Shown here one piece after another: positions 1-7,769 of a stretch of 25,738 nt of DNA. This DNA is from an uncultured Oscillospiraceae bacterium (GTDB taxonomy: Bacteria; Bacillota; Clostridia; Oscillospirales; Acutalibacteraceae). Location of the stretch: contig USIA01000011.1 of the NCBI GenBank assembly GCA_900554535.1, positions 1 through 25,738 on the forward strand. The letters are read 5' to 3'. Every line of letters starts with the position of its first letter. Positions within the stretch are counted from its first letter, which is position 1. The notes under the pieces were generated by a model that had not been told where the DNA came from, did not search any database, and saw nothing but the letters and a program-made list of their open reading frames with translations. A program made the translations under genes and the position numbers.

Positions 1-369
1 CTGGCTGCCGAACTTCTCCGCCGCCTCGGCGATCAGGCCCGGCGTCCGGATGGCAGCGCTGTTAATCGAGATCTTATCCGCACCCGCCCGCAACAGCACC
101 GTGAAATCTTCCACCGTGCGAATGCCGCCGCCAACGGTGAATGGGATAAAAATCTGTTCGGCAACGCTGCGGACATAATCAATTCGTGTGCCGCGTGCCT
201 GGGCGCTCGCCGTGATGTCGAGCAAGACCAGCTCGTCGGCTTCCTGCTTATCATATTCAATAGCGCAGGCTACCGGATCGCCCGCGTCGCGCAGATGGAC
301 GAACGATGTGCCCTTTACAACCCGGCCGTTGTTGACATCCAGGCACGGAATAATGCGTTTTGCATACAT
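1..369 (-). CDS. hisF: Imidazole glycerol phosphate synthase cyclase subunit HisF (partial, N-terminal 123 residues)
   Basis: Cyclase half of the HisH-HisF enzyme of histidine biosynthesis. It joins ammonia from HisH to PRFAR, giving imidazole glycerol phosphate and AICAR. The reading frame opens at the ATG at 369-367 and runs off the left edge without a stop, so only about half of this roughly 250-residue (beta/alpha)8 barrel is present. The start MYAKRIIPCLDVNNGRVVKG is diagnostic: catalytic Asp11 and Lys19 fall at family positions, Asp51 follows in LLDI, and the phosphate-binding VGGGIRT lies near residue 82. The second catalytic Asp, near residue 130, is outside the window. The start is 4 bases after the hisH stop, so the two are almost certainly co-transcribed. 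hisA, often found between hisH and hisF, is absent here. Confidence 0.96.
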   Translation of the reverse strand, partial: MYAKRIIPCLDVNNGRVVKGTSFVHLRDAGDPVACAIEYDKQEADELVLLDITASAQARGTRIDYVRSVAEQIFIPFTVGGGIRTVEDFTVLLRAGADKISINSAAIRTPGLIAEAAEKFGSQ

Positions 370-373
370 AACT

Positions 374-994
374 TTAGCCCTCCTTGATCAGCGATGTGAA
401 CTTGCGCAGAATTTGCAGGCCCACACGGCCGCTCTTTTCCGGATGGAACTGTGTGGCATAAAGATTATCATGGTGCACGGCCGCGTCGATCGTGACGCCG
501 TATTCCGTGGTGGCGGCCACATCCTGCGGATTGCCCGCGCGCAGGTAATAGGAATGGACAAAGTAAACATATGGATGCGGAGGAAGGCCCTCGAAAATGC
601 CGCTGGAATCGCGCAGCGTCAAATCGTTCCAGCCCATGTGCGGCACCTTGCGGCCCGGCGCATCCGGAATGCGCAGGATCTTTCCGGGCAAAAGGCCAAG
701 GCCCGGCACGCCGGGCGATTCCTCGCTGCTTTCAAACAGCACCTGCATGCCGAGACAAATCCCCAAAAACGGCCTTTCCCCTTTCCGCACAAAGTCAGAA
801 ATGGCATTTACCATGCCAGATTGCCTGAGGCTCGCCATAGCGTCCCCAAACGCTCCAACGCCCGGCAACACAGCTGCGCCGGCAGATTGAAGCACAGCCG
901 GATCTGCGGTGACAGTCACATCCGCGCCGATAAAGTGCAGCGCTTTGACGACGCTTTGCAGATTGCCCGCTCCATAATCAATGACAGCGATCAT
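374..994 (-). CDS. hisH: Imidazole glycerol phosphate synthase glutaminase subunit HisH
   Basis: Class I glutamine amidotransferase, 206 residues, the normal HisH length. It hydrolyses glutamine and channels ammonia to HisF in the cytoplasm. The N-terminus MIAVIDYGAGNLQSV is typical. The nucleophile is Cys80 in PFLGICLGMQ, and the His184/Glu186 pair of the triad sits in TQFHPEKSG. The oxyanion-region motif LPGVGAFGDAM is near residue 43. The start is preceded by AAAGGAAG about ten bases upstream. It appears to be the first gene of a leftward his transcript, because the next gene upstream (mntP) points away. hisF follows after 4 bases. Confidence 0.97.
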   Translation of the reverse strand: MIAVIDYGAGNLQSVVKALHFIGADVTVTADPAVLQSAGAAVLPGVGAFGDAMASLRQSGMVNAISDFVRKGERPFLGICLGMQVLFESSEESPGVPGLGLLPGKILRIPDAPGRKVPHMGWNDLTLRDSSGIFEGLPPHPYVYFVHSYYLRAGNPQDVAATTEYGVTIDAAVHHDNLYATQFHPEKSGRVGLQILRKFTSLIKEG

Positions 995-1046
995 CCAATC
1001 TCATCTTCCTTTCAACCGGGAAGCCCCGGCCTATCCTTGTGAAGTA

Positions 1047-1075
1047 AGTGTACCATTTTTCCACAAAATGCGCAA
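1047..1075 (-). promoter_or_regulatory. Candidate promoter for hisHF
   Basis: Read leftward, TTGCGC and TACACT are separated by 17 bases, roughly 50 bases upstream of hisH. Agreement with the consensus is only partial (3/6 and 4/6). The position in the divergent hisH/mntP gap makes it plausible. No T-box or leader structure was recognised in the short leader. Confidence 0.35.
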
Positions 1076-1127
1076 TGCTCTATCCGGCCCGCCGGCGCAT
1101 ATAATTGACACGGGCAGCCTGTCTGTC

Positions 1128-1156
1128 TTGACAGAGCTGCTTTCGGGCAGTAAGAT
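1128..1156 (+). promoter_or_regulatory. Candidate promoter for mntP with overlapping inverted repeat
   Basis: A perfect -35 TTGACA (1128-1133), a 17-base spacer and TAAGAT (1151-1156) precede mntP by about 65 bases. CTGTC-TT-GACAG (1123-1134) forms a short inverted repeat over the -35 and could be an operator. A second TTGACA lies at 1105-1110 without a convincing -10. No yybP-ykoY manganese riboswitch is recognisable in the short leader. Confidence 0.45.
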
Positions 1157-1222
1157 GAAAACTTGGTGTGCTGCGTCCCAGTCAGGGCGTTTTTTGAAAA
1201 GAGATTGGAGGAATCGAACCCT

Positions 1223-1801
1223 ATGGATTATCTGGCTCTCGTCGGTATTGCGGTCGGCCTCGCGATGGATGCCTTTGCGGTCTCCGTAGCCAATGGCGCC
1301 GTAACCCGCAGGCTGCGCCCGCGCTTTGCCTTAAAACTGGCGGTGAGCTTTGGCGCTTTTCAGTTTGGAATGCCCGTTATTGGCTGGCTGGTCGGCAAGG
1401 CCGGTGAACAGCTCATCAGCGCGGTGGACCACTGGGTCGCGTTGCTGCTTTTGGGTTTCCTGGGCATCCAGATGCTGCGTGAAGCACGCAAGGGCGGCGA
1501 AGGCGCCTGCCTGCAGGACGACATTCCGCTGCGGCGCGTACTGCTGCTCGCGATTGCGACCAGCATTGATGCATTGGCCACGGGCGTGCTCCTGCCCAGT
1601 GCAGTCGGCGCCACAACCCCAGCCCTGATGCTGCTGTCAGTAAGCATCATCGGCTGCATTACACTGGTGCTGTCGTTTATCGGCGTTTATCTCGGCAAAA
1701 AATGCGGTGATGTTCTCAGTACCCGCGCACAGGTTGTGGGCGGATTTGTGCTTATTGCCATCGGCGTCAAAATTTTTGTCGAGCACATGTGGTTTTCTTG
1801 A
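1223..1801 (+). CDS. mntP: Manganese efflux pump MntP
   Basis: Small integral membrane exporter of Mn2+ (MntP, formerly DUF204), 192 residues with about six hydrophobic segments, the usual size. The start MDYLALVGIAVGLAMDAFAV is characteristic. The paired acidic motifs AMDAFAVS (Asp16) and SIDALATG (Asp116) are the membrane Asp residues of the two internal repeats. The ATG at 1223 is chosen over an in-frame ATG at 1163 because GGAGG (1207-1211) precedes it by 11 bases and the extra 20 residues are not family-like. It stands alone; no terminator was seen before the next promoter. Confidence 0.93.
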   Translation: MDYLALVGIAVGLAMDAFAVSVANGAVTRRLRPRFALKLAVSFGAFQFGMPVIGWLVGKAGEQLISAVDHWVALLLLGFLGIQMLREARKGGEGACLQDDIPLRRVLLLAIATSIDALATGVLLPSAVGATTPALMLLSVSIIGCITLVLSFIGVYLGKKCGDVLSTRAQVVGGFVLIAIGVKIFVEHMWFS

Positions 1802-1844
1802 AAGACCTTCTCATACAAAATTTCCATTTTCCACTCGCGCGCTC

Positions 1845-1873
1845 TTGTGATTTTTTGCGAAAAATGCTATAAT
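1845..1873 (+). promoter_or_regulatory. Strong sigma-A promoter for the CoA-transferase gene
   Basis: TTGTGA (1845-1850), a 17-base spacer and perfect TATAAT (1868-1873) lie about 120 bases upstream of the coding start, implying a leader of roughly 110 bases. The -35 begins the sequence TTGTGATTTTTTGCGAAA (1845-1862), which matches the Bacillus Rex consensus at 10 of 14 informative positions and could be a second, weaker Rex contact. Confidence 0.8.
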
Positions 1874-1877
1874 GTTT

Positions 1878-1895
1878 TTGTTTAGAGATTCACAA
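1878..1895 (+). promoter_or_regulatory. Rex operator candidate over the transcription start of the CoA-transferase gene
   Basis: TTGTTTAGAGATTCACAA is 18 bases long. It matches the clostridial Rex consensus TTGTTAANNNNTTAACAA at 12 of 14 informative positions, and its right half is a perfect Bacillus-type half-site (TTCACAA). It starts 5 bases after the -10 hexamer, so bound Rex would cover the start point and block transcription. Rex itself is encoded at 12728-13375. The matches are seen directly; binding is inferred. Confidence 0.65.
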
Positions 1896-1993
1896 TCTTT
1901 TTGATGCAGAATGGATCTTCATGCAAAGTGCAGGAAATACACCCGCATTTTCGTGCAGTCTGGTATTCAAAAGGTGGAAAGGATGTTTTTGGC

Positions 1994-3343
1994 ATGAGCA
2001 CAGATTTTCAGACCGAGTATAAGCAGAAGCTGACCACAGCGGAAGAAGCGGTCAAAGTCATCAAATCGGGCGACTGGGTAGACTACGGATGGTCCGCCGT
2101 CACAGTGCATGACTTGGACATTGCGCTTGCCGCGCGTTCAGAAGAATTGACGGACGTCAAAGTCCGCGGCGGCATCCTGATGGAAAAGCCCGCCATCTTC
2201 CAAGTGGCAAACCCGACGCAGCACTTCTCCTGGTACTCCTGGCATATGTCCGGAATTGAGCGGAAGGCGCCCGCCGGCATGGTAACCTACTGCCCGATCC
2301 GTTATTCCGAACTGCCGCGCTATATTCGCGAAAACTGCGCGCCCGCAGATGTGGCGATGCTGCAGGTCACCCCGATGGACAAACACGGCTGGTTTAACTT
2401 TGGACCTGGCGCTTCGATCCAGGGCGCTGTGTGCGAGCGTGCAAAGTACATTATTTTGGAAGTCAATCCGGCTGTGCCGCGCTGCCTGGGCGGATTTGAT
2501 AACTGCATCCATATCTCGCAGGTCGACAAGATCGTCGAGATTAAAGAGCCCAAAATCCGCTGCATGCCGGAGGCCGGACCGGCCACAGAAGTCGATCAGG
2601 CAGTGGCAAAATTGATTGTTGAGCAAATTCCGAACGGTGCATGCCTGCAGCTGGGCATTGGCGGTATGCCGAACGCCGTTGGGTCCATGCTTGCGGAATC
2701 CGACCTGAAGGATCTGAGCGTACATACGGAAATGTATGTCGATGCATTTGTCGACTTGGCACTGAAGGGCAAGATCACCGGCGCGCACAAGACCCGTGAC
2801 CATGGCCGCCAGGTCTATGCCTTCGCTTCCGGCACACAGAAAATGTATGATTACCTGGACGACAACCCGGAATGCATGACAGCGCCTGTCGATTACGTCA
2901 ACGACGTGCGTGTCATCTCCTCCATTGACAATTTTATCTCCATCAATAACATTGTGAACCTGGACCTTTACGGCCAGCTCAATGGCGAATCCAGCGGCTT
3001 CCACCAGTTGACCGGCGCAGGCGGACAGCTCGACTTTGTCATGGGCGCTTACCTGTCCAAGGGCGGCAAGAGCTTTATCTGCTGCTCCTCTACGTTTAAG
3101 AACAAAAAGACCGGCAAGCTCGAATCCCGTATCCTGCCCTACCTGCCAAACGGCTCGGCGGTGACCGATACGCGCTCAAATCCGCAGTATATCGTGACAG
3201 AATATGGCATGGTCAACCTCAAGGGCGCTTCCCTGTGGGAGCGCGCCGAAAAGCTGATCAGCATCGCGCATCCGGATTTCCGCGAGGAACTCATCCAGGC
3301 TGCCGAGAAGCAGGGCATCTGGAAGCAGAGCAATAAGCGCTAA
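1994..3343 (+). CDS. but: Butyryl-CoA:acetate CoA-transferase (acetyl-CoA hydrolase/transferase family)
   Basis: Moves CoA from butyryl-CoA to acetate, giving butyrate and acetyl-CoA, the last step of butyrate formation in many gut Clostridia. The 449-residue product resembles Roseburia/Anaerostipes-type But from end to end: KSGDWVDYGW near the N-terminus, WHMSGIERKAP, the CoA-site loop GIGGMPNAVG (residues 221-230), the likely catalytic Glu246 in VHTEMYVDAF, and the C-terminal EYGMVNLKGASLWERAEKLI. The ATG at 1994 is chosen because GGAAAGGA lies just upstream; the frame stays open to 1901 but that stretch has no usable start. Longer acyl-CoAs such as hexanoyl-CoA, or propionyl-CoA, are possible substrates and cannot be excluded by reading alone. 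A strong promoter and Rex-like site precede it. Confidence 0.88.
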   Translation: MSTDFQTEYKQKLTTAEEAVKVIKSGDWVDYGWSAVTVHDLDIALAARSEELTDVKVRGGILMEKPAIFQVANPTQHFSWYSWHMSGIERKAPAGMVTYCPIRYSELPRYIRENCAPADVAMLQVTPMDKHGWFNFGPGASIQGAVCERAKYIILEVNPAVPRCLGGFDNCIHISQVDKIVEIKEPKIRCMPEAGPATEVDQAVAKLIVEQIPNGACLQLGIGGMPNAVGSMLAESDLKDLSVHTEMYVDAFVDLALKGKITGAHKTRDHGRQVYAFASGTQKMYDYLDDNPECMTAPVDYVNDVRVISSIDNFISINNIVNLDLYGQLNGESSGFHQLTGAGGQLDFVMGAYLSKGGKSFICCSSTFKNKKTGKLESRILPYLPNGSAVTDTRSNPQYIVTEYGMVNLKGASLWERAEKLISIAHPDFREELIQAAEKQGIWKQSNKR

Positions 3344-3364
3344 ATATTGAACAGATCGTAAATC

Positions 3365-3399
3365 AACGGCCCCTGGGGTTTCTCTCAGGGGCCGTTTGT
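3365..3399 (+). terminator. Intrinsic terminator after the CoA-transferase gene
   Basis: AACGGCCCCTG (3365-3375) pairs perfectly with CAGGGGCCGTT (3386-3396) across a 10-base loop, followed by a short T-rich tail. It lies 21 bases after the stop codon. Confidence 0.85.
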
Positions 3400-3407
3400 G
3401 TTATAAT
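3399..3407 (+). promoter_or_regulatory. Extended -10 promoter for the SEDS gene
   Basis: TGTTATAAT is an extended -10 element with a perfect TATAAT hexamer at 3402-3407, directly behind the terminator stem and 33 bases before the downstream ATG. There is no good -35 at the normal distance, because that position falls within the terminator stem. Confidence 0.55.
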
Positions 3408-3440
3408 CGTAAGGACATGGAAAAGGAAGGAGGCGGCGCC

Positions 3441-4616
3441 ATGCCCAGATTCAGCGCCCAAGCTGCCAATTATTTCCGCCGCACGAATAAGGCACTGTGG
3501 CTGCTGGTGATTGTCATATCCGCCTATGCACTGCTGCTGATTAAAACCGTTCCGTCAGAAGGACGGCGGTATAGCTATTTTGCCATTCAATTGCTGGCCG
3601 TCTGCGCCGGGATGTTCGGCGCTGTCCTGATCACATTCTTCGACTATCGAACGCTCGGGCATTTCTGGTATCTCATTGGCGGTTTCTGTCTGCTGCTGAT
3701 GCTCTTGACGTTTGTTCCGACATTTCAGGCGACGCGAGTTGAAAATGCAGGCGGCATCGACGCCGCCGCCTGGCTCAAACTGCCCGGTGGCCTGACGTTT
3801 CAGCCCGGCGAATTGCTCAAAATCGGCTTTTTAATTACCTTCGGCATGCACTTGCAGGGATTGCAGGAACGTGATCTGCTCGACCGGCCCCTGCATGTAC
3901 TCCTGCTGCTGGTGCACGTCGCCATCCCCATGCTGATCGCGCACCAGCAGGGGGATGACGGCGCGGCCATCATCTTCTTCTGCATCTTCCTGTTTATGTC
4001 GTTTGGTGCGGGGATCAAGCTTCGATATTTTCTGATACTTTTGGGCACAATTCTGGTGGCGATACCGATTCTATGGAACTTTGTGCTGGAGGATTACCAG
4101 AAGCAGCGCATCATGATTTTCCGTCATCCAGAGGACGACCCATTGGACAAGGGGTTGCAGCAACTCGCCGGCCGTCTGAGCATTGGCAGCGGCCAACTGA
4201 CCGGTCGCGGCCTGTTTCATTCTCCGCGTGTCAATTCCAGCGCTGTGCCTGTCCAGCAGAGCGACTACATTTTCTCTGTGGCGGGGGAACAGCTCGGATT
4301 CATCGGCTGTGTGGCAATTATTGTCCTGTTGGTGCTACTGATGTTCGTCTGCCTTCATACGAGCCGCCATGCGAATGACCTGCTCGGCAGCAGCATCTGC
4401 ATGGGATTCTTCGGCCTGCTCCTCTCACAGACCATCTTTAACCTCGGCATGTGCCTAAATCTGCTGCCTGTGATGGGAATCACACTCCCCTTCTTCAGTG
4501 CAGGTGGATCGTCGTCCGCTTGTCTGTACCTCGGCATCGGACTAGTCCAAAGCGTTGCAATCCACCGCACAGACCGGCGCAGTACGCGCCTGTTTCTCGA
4601 CAGTGAACCGCTGTAA
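3441..4616 (+). CDS. SEDS-family peptidoglycan glycosyltransferase (RodA/FtsW/SpoVE)
   Basis: Polytopic membrane enzyme that polymerises lipid II into glycan strands, normally with a class B penicillin-binding protein. It has 391 residues and about ten hydrophobic segments. Family landmarks are AAAWLKLPGGLTFQPGELLK (Trp111, Glu124 region), the large loop containing GSGQLTGRGLF, and VQQSDYIFSVAGEQLGF, where Asp275 matches the essential SEDS aspartate. GITLPFFSAGGSS near the C-terminus is also typical. The ATG at 3441 has GGAGG seven bases upstream; a longer frame from 3396 lacks this. No penicillin-binding protein partner is adjacent, so RodA, FtsW and SpoVE roles cannot be separated. Confidence 0.9.
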   Translation: MPRFSAQAANYFRRTNKALWLLVIVISAYALLLIKTVPSEGRRYSYFAIQLLAVCAGMFGAVLITFFDYRTLGHFWYLIGGFCLLLMLLTFVPTFQATRVENAGGIDAAAWLKLPGGLTFQPGELLKIGFLITFGMHLQGLQERDLLDRPLHVLLLLVHVAIPMLIAHQQGDDGAAIIFFCIFLFMSFGAGIKLRYFLILLGTILVAIPILWNFVLEDYQKQRIMIFRHPEDDPLDKGLQQLAGRLSIGSGQLTGRGLFHSPRVNSSAVPVQQSDYIFSVAGEQLGFIGCVAIIVLLVLLMFVCLHTSRHANDLLGSSICMGFFGLLLSQTIFNLGMCLNLLPVMGITLPFFSAGGSSSACLYLGIGLVQSVAIHRTDRRSTRLFLDSEPL

Positions 4617-4626
4617 AAAAGAATAC

Positions 4627-4666
4627 AAAAATCCTGTCCAGCAAAAAATGACTGGACAGGATTTTT
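4627..4666. terminator. Bidirectional terminator between the SEDS gene and the DUF3006 gene
   Basis: A 15-base perfect stem (4627-4641 with 4652-4666) around a 10-base A-rich loop, with T-runs leaving on the plus strand and on the minus strand. It serves the convergent transcripts from both sides. Confidence 0.92.
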
Positions 4667-4718
4667 TACTGTCTTCTTATGATCGCCGCACGTTTTCCCG
4701 CGTCTTATCTCCCATCGC

Positions 4719-4943
4719 TTAGCGGCCAAAGGCCTTTTTTTGCAGACGGGCATTTTTGCTGCGGCGCCGGTCTGTTTCCGCTTGGTCTATCTTCAGCGTA
4801 CCTTCCGTATCATTCACAGACAGAACCGTCCCTTCCACTGCGCCTTCTGGCAGCTCCGCAGTTTCGATGGCAAAAAGCTTTCCGTCCGCGTCTTCACAAA
4901 TGGCATAAATGCCCTCAAAGCGGTCGATACTGATGGTTTTCAT
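4719..4943 (-). CDS. DUF3006 domain protein
   Basis: Small acidic protein of 74 residues that matches the DUF3006 pattern: MKTISIDRFEGIYAICEDAD, then a short beta-rich region with LFAIETAELPEGAVEGTVLS, then a charged tail ending RSKNARLQKKAFGR. No catalytic function is established for this family; a small beta-barrel fold is likely. The start at 4943 is chosen because AGGAGG lies just upstream; the frame extends further but only into sequence overlapping the end of ftsK. It lies 64 bases downstream of ftsK in the same direction and is probably co-transcribed, with the bidirectional terminator following. Confidence 0.75.
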   Translation of the reverse strand: MKTISIDRFEGIYAICEDADGKLFAIETAELPEGAVEGTVLSVNDTEGTLKIDQAETDRRRSKNARLQKKAFGR

Positions 4944-5007
4944 ATGAACGTTCCTCCTGCATTGCATGAAAATGAGTTGATCGTTTTTCAGGCGGGCGTC
5001 TGCCCAG

Positions 5008-7620
5008 TTACACATCATCGAGGGTCGGCGGGTCGCCTTCCTTTTGCGTGGGCGCATGCGCGTTCATGCTGCGCTCCAGCCACTGCTGGTAGGTGATCAA
5101 CACCTGGCGCGGCTTGCTGCCCTCATGCGGGCCGACAATGCCGAGCTGCTCCATCTGGTCGACAATGCGGCCCGCACGCGCATAACCAAGCCGCAGACGG
5201 CGCTGGAGCAGCGAAGTACTGGCCTGGCCTGCCTCGACGACACACTTGACCGCCTCGTCGAGCATGGGGTCAGTGTCCGTCTCCTCAGAGGCTGCGGCAT
5301 GTTTCTTGTCGGCCACTGCATTTTTCTCGATCTCTTCCGCAATTGCTGGATCATAACCTGGTTCCTGCGATTTTTTGATAAACTCGACGATGCTTTCGAT
5401 TTCGCTGTCGCTGACAAAGGCGCCCTGCACGCGCAGGGGCTTCTGCACGCCAACCGGTGAAAAGAGCATGTCGCCATTGCCCAGCAGTTTTTCCGCACCG
5501 CTTGAATCGATGATCGTACGGCTGTCTACCTGCGAGGAAACGGACAAGGCAATTCGGCTTGGAATGTTGGCTTTGATCAAACCCGTCACCACGTCCACGC
5601 TCGGCCGCTGGGTCGCGATGACAAGATGCATGCCCGCTGCACGAGCCATCTGTGCCAAACGGCAGATGCTATCCTCCACCTCATTGGGCGCGGCCATCAT
5701 CAGATCCGCCAGTTCTTCGATAAAGATGACGATCTGCGGCATATGTTCCATCGGCTGTCCATCCTCTGTCACATATCCGCGCTGCGCGGCCATCGCGTTA
5801 TAGGACTTGATGTCACGGACATTGCAATCCGCAAAGGTCTTATAACGCTTGAGCATCTCCGTGACTGCCCATCCCAGCGCGCCCGCCGCCTTGCGCGGGT
5901 CGGTGACAACCGGCACCAGAAGCTGCGGGATGCCGTTATAGACAGAAAGCTCTACGACCTTAGGATCGATCATCAAAAAGCGCACCTCGTCTGGCGTGGA
6001 TTTATACAGCAAGCTGACGATGAAAGAATTCAGGCACACAGATTTACCGGAGCCCGTGGTGCCTGCAATCAACAGATGAGGCATCTTTGCAAGGTCAGCC
6101 ACCTTCGGCGCGCCCGCAATATCGCGGCCCAGGCAGACAGTCAGCTTGCTCTTGGCCCCCTGGAAAGCATTGGACTCGATCAGATCGCGCATGCGCACCA
6201 TGCTCTTTTGTTGATTCGGCACCTCAATGCCCACTGCGGCTTTGCCGGGGATTGGCGCTTCAATACGCACACCAGACGCAGCTAGGTTCATAGCAATATC
6301 ATCCGAAAGATTAGTGATCTTGCTGATTTTCACCCCCGGCGCCGGCTGGAGTTCATAGCGTGTCACACAAGGGCCGCGGCTGATATCCACGATTTTTGCC
6401 GTGACGCCAAAACTTTTGAGAACCTGCACCAACTGTTGGCCCTTGGTTTGCAGTTCCCCCGCCACAGCTGTCTGGTCCGGCACTACATCTGCCTCCAGCA
6501 TGGAAACGGGCGGTTTGTGGTAACCATCCTCCAGCGTGTCAGCCGGAATTTCCTGCGGCTTGGCCGGGGCGTCAGTGTGTGCGGCTTGCTGCTCCGTTTG
6601 CAGCCGTTGCATGTATTTTTCGGCGGCCTGTGCGGATCCGGAATCCGCCACAGGCTGTTGTGCGGGCTGTGCGGGGCGTTTCATTTTCTTCTCCACGACA
6701 GCCGCCGGGGGCGGGATCTGCGCACCCTGTTTGGGTGGAGATTCCGGAGCAATGTCCAGTGCCTCTTCCAGGCGCCGCAATTTTTCATTTTCTACAGGCG
6801 GCGGCGTATGGACCGGATGTAGCGGCATTCCCTCGTCGTCGAGCGGGGTGTCAATATTCCGGCTGCGCTGACGGTTCTTGCGCTCCTGCCGCTCCACATG
6901 CTGCTCATGCACCGTAGCCACTGCCTGTCCGACGGCGGATGCCGAGCGCTGCATCCCGCGCCACAAGCGAACCAGCGTCATGCCGGTCAGAAGCATCAGC
7001 AGGACAAACAGCACCACAAACAGCACGATGCAGGCGCCCAGCTTGCCAAACGCCACCGTGGCGGGCAAACCGATCAGTCCGCCCACGAGTCCTGCACCAC
7101 CGCCGTCTTTGCTGTTCAAAAACAGCGCCTGCAACTGGCCAGAAAAGTCCGCCAAACTCGCACTGTCCGCAGGCGTTGCCAGTGCATTCGACGCACCGCA
7201 CAGGGCGAAAATAGACAAAGAAGCCAACAGGACCTTCCCGTTCAGCCGCTCCCGCTCAAAAAAGGAGCTCATCACCGCGACATACAAAAGCAGCACCGCC
7301 CACAGGACAGACCATATGCCGAACAGCCCGTGCAGCAGATTGTGCGCCATCAGCCAGCCTTTCGTCCCTGGGATCAGCGCCACGAGCAGGAGCAAAACCG
7401 CCACCGCAAACAGCACAAGTGCCGCACGCTGGTTATGCTTGTGCGTAGACGGTGCGGCCCGGCGGCTCGCTTGCGATTTTTTTGAGGGTGCCGGCTTTTT
7501 CCCATTTGAAGCCGAACGTGGCCTGCAGCCCTGTTTGGAAGCAGTTTTTGCCTTTGTTGCCGGCTTTTTCGACGTTGCCTGTCTCGGCAGCTGTTTTTTT
7601 CTTGTTGTGGATTGTGCCAA
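5008..7620 (-). CDS. ftsK: DNA translocase FtsK/SpoIIIE
   Basis: Membrane-anchored hexameric motor that pumps DNA through the division or sporulation septum; 870 residues. Order: a Lys/Ser-rich tail (1-60), four hydrophobic segments (about 65-215), a Pro/Gln-rich linker (about 230-370), the alpha and RecA-like beta motor domains with Walker A GTTGSGKS (520-527), and a C-terminal winged-helix gamma domain (about 783-845) containing STSLLQRRLRLGYARAGRI, which reads orienting sequences. The Walker B stretch reads IVIFIEELADL, with Glu635 where the family normally has Asp. Translation most likely starts at TTG (7620-7618), with GAGGAG seven bases upstream. tepA precedes it, as in Bacillus, favouring the spoIIIE orthologue. 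Confidence 0.96.
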   Translation of the reverse strand: MAQSTTRKKQLPRQATSKKPATKAKTASKQGCRPRSASNGKKPAPSKKSQASRRAAPSTHKHNQRAALVLFAVAVLLLLVALIPGTKGWLMAHNLLHGLFGIWSVLWAVLLLYVAVMSSFFERERLNGKVLLASLSIFALCGASNALATPADSASLADFSGQLQALFLNSKDGGGAGLVGGLIGLPATVAFGKLGACIVLFVVLFVLLMLLTGMTLVRLWRGMQRSASAVGQAVATVHEQHVERQERKNRQRSRNIDTPLDDEGMPLHPVHTPPPVENEKLRRLEEALDIAPESPPKQGAQIPPPAAVVEKKMKRPAQPAQQPVADSGSAQAAEKYMQRLQTEQQAAHTDAPAKPQEIPADTLEDGYHKPPVSMLEADVVPDQTAVAGELQTKGQQLVQVLKSFGVTAKIVDISRGPCVTRYELQPAPGVKISKITNLSDDIAMNLAASGVRIEAPIPGKAAVGIEVPNQQKSMVRMRDLIESNAFQGAKSKLTVCLGRDIAGAPKVADLAKMPHLLIAGTTGSGKSVCLNSFIVSLLYKSTPDEVRFLMIDPKVVELSVYNGIPQLLVPVVTDPRKAAGALGWAVTEMLKRYKTFADCNVRDIKSYNAMAAQRGYVTEDGQPMEHMPQIVIFIEELADLMMAAPNEVEDSICRLAQMARAAGMHLVIATQRPSVDVVTGLIKANIPSRIALSVSSQVDSRTIIDSSGAEKLLGNGDMLFSPVGVQKPLRVQGAFVSDSEIESIVEFIKKSQEPGYDPAIAEEIEKNAVADKKHAAASEETDTDPMLDEAVKCVVEAGQASTSLLQRRLRLGYARAGRIVDQMEQLGIVGPHEGSKPRQVLITYQQWLERSMNAHAPTQKEGDPPTLDDV

Positions 7621-7769
7621 TGCAATTCTCCTCTATGTAAAACGACTGTGAAACTTTCAAACGGAGTTTCCCATCTTCTCAGGATACCGGACGGGATGTG
7701 CAAAATGGCGGGAATTCTCGCCTCGCTATGTACCGGCTCGAAGCGGCGAGCGCTCCCAGCCTTTTGCAG

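Noticed and set aside
188..1042. 284-codon plus-strand frame across hisF/hisH
   Set aside because: Antisense to hisHF, whose catalytic motifs are intact; no family resemblance.
1100..1222. yybP-ykoY manganese riboswitch before mntP
   Set aside because: The leader after the predicted promoter is only about 65 bases and lacks the conserved GGGGAGUA and GAGACCUUU-type blocks, despite a vaguely similar GGGCAGTA.
4724..4741. GGCC-AAA-GGCC hairpin with seven T on the plus strand
   Set aside because: It lies inside the coding end of the DUF3006 gene, the stem is only four bases, and a much stronger terminator precedes it; its sequence is explained by the C-terminal codons.
7621..7769. ylzJ-like small gene between tepA and ftsK
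   Set aside because: The gap is too short, and no frame in it gives a product resembling YlzJ; a frame starting at 7703 runs into ftsK out of frame and lacks similarity.
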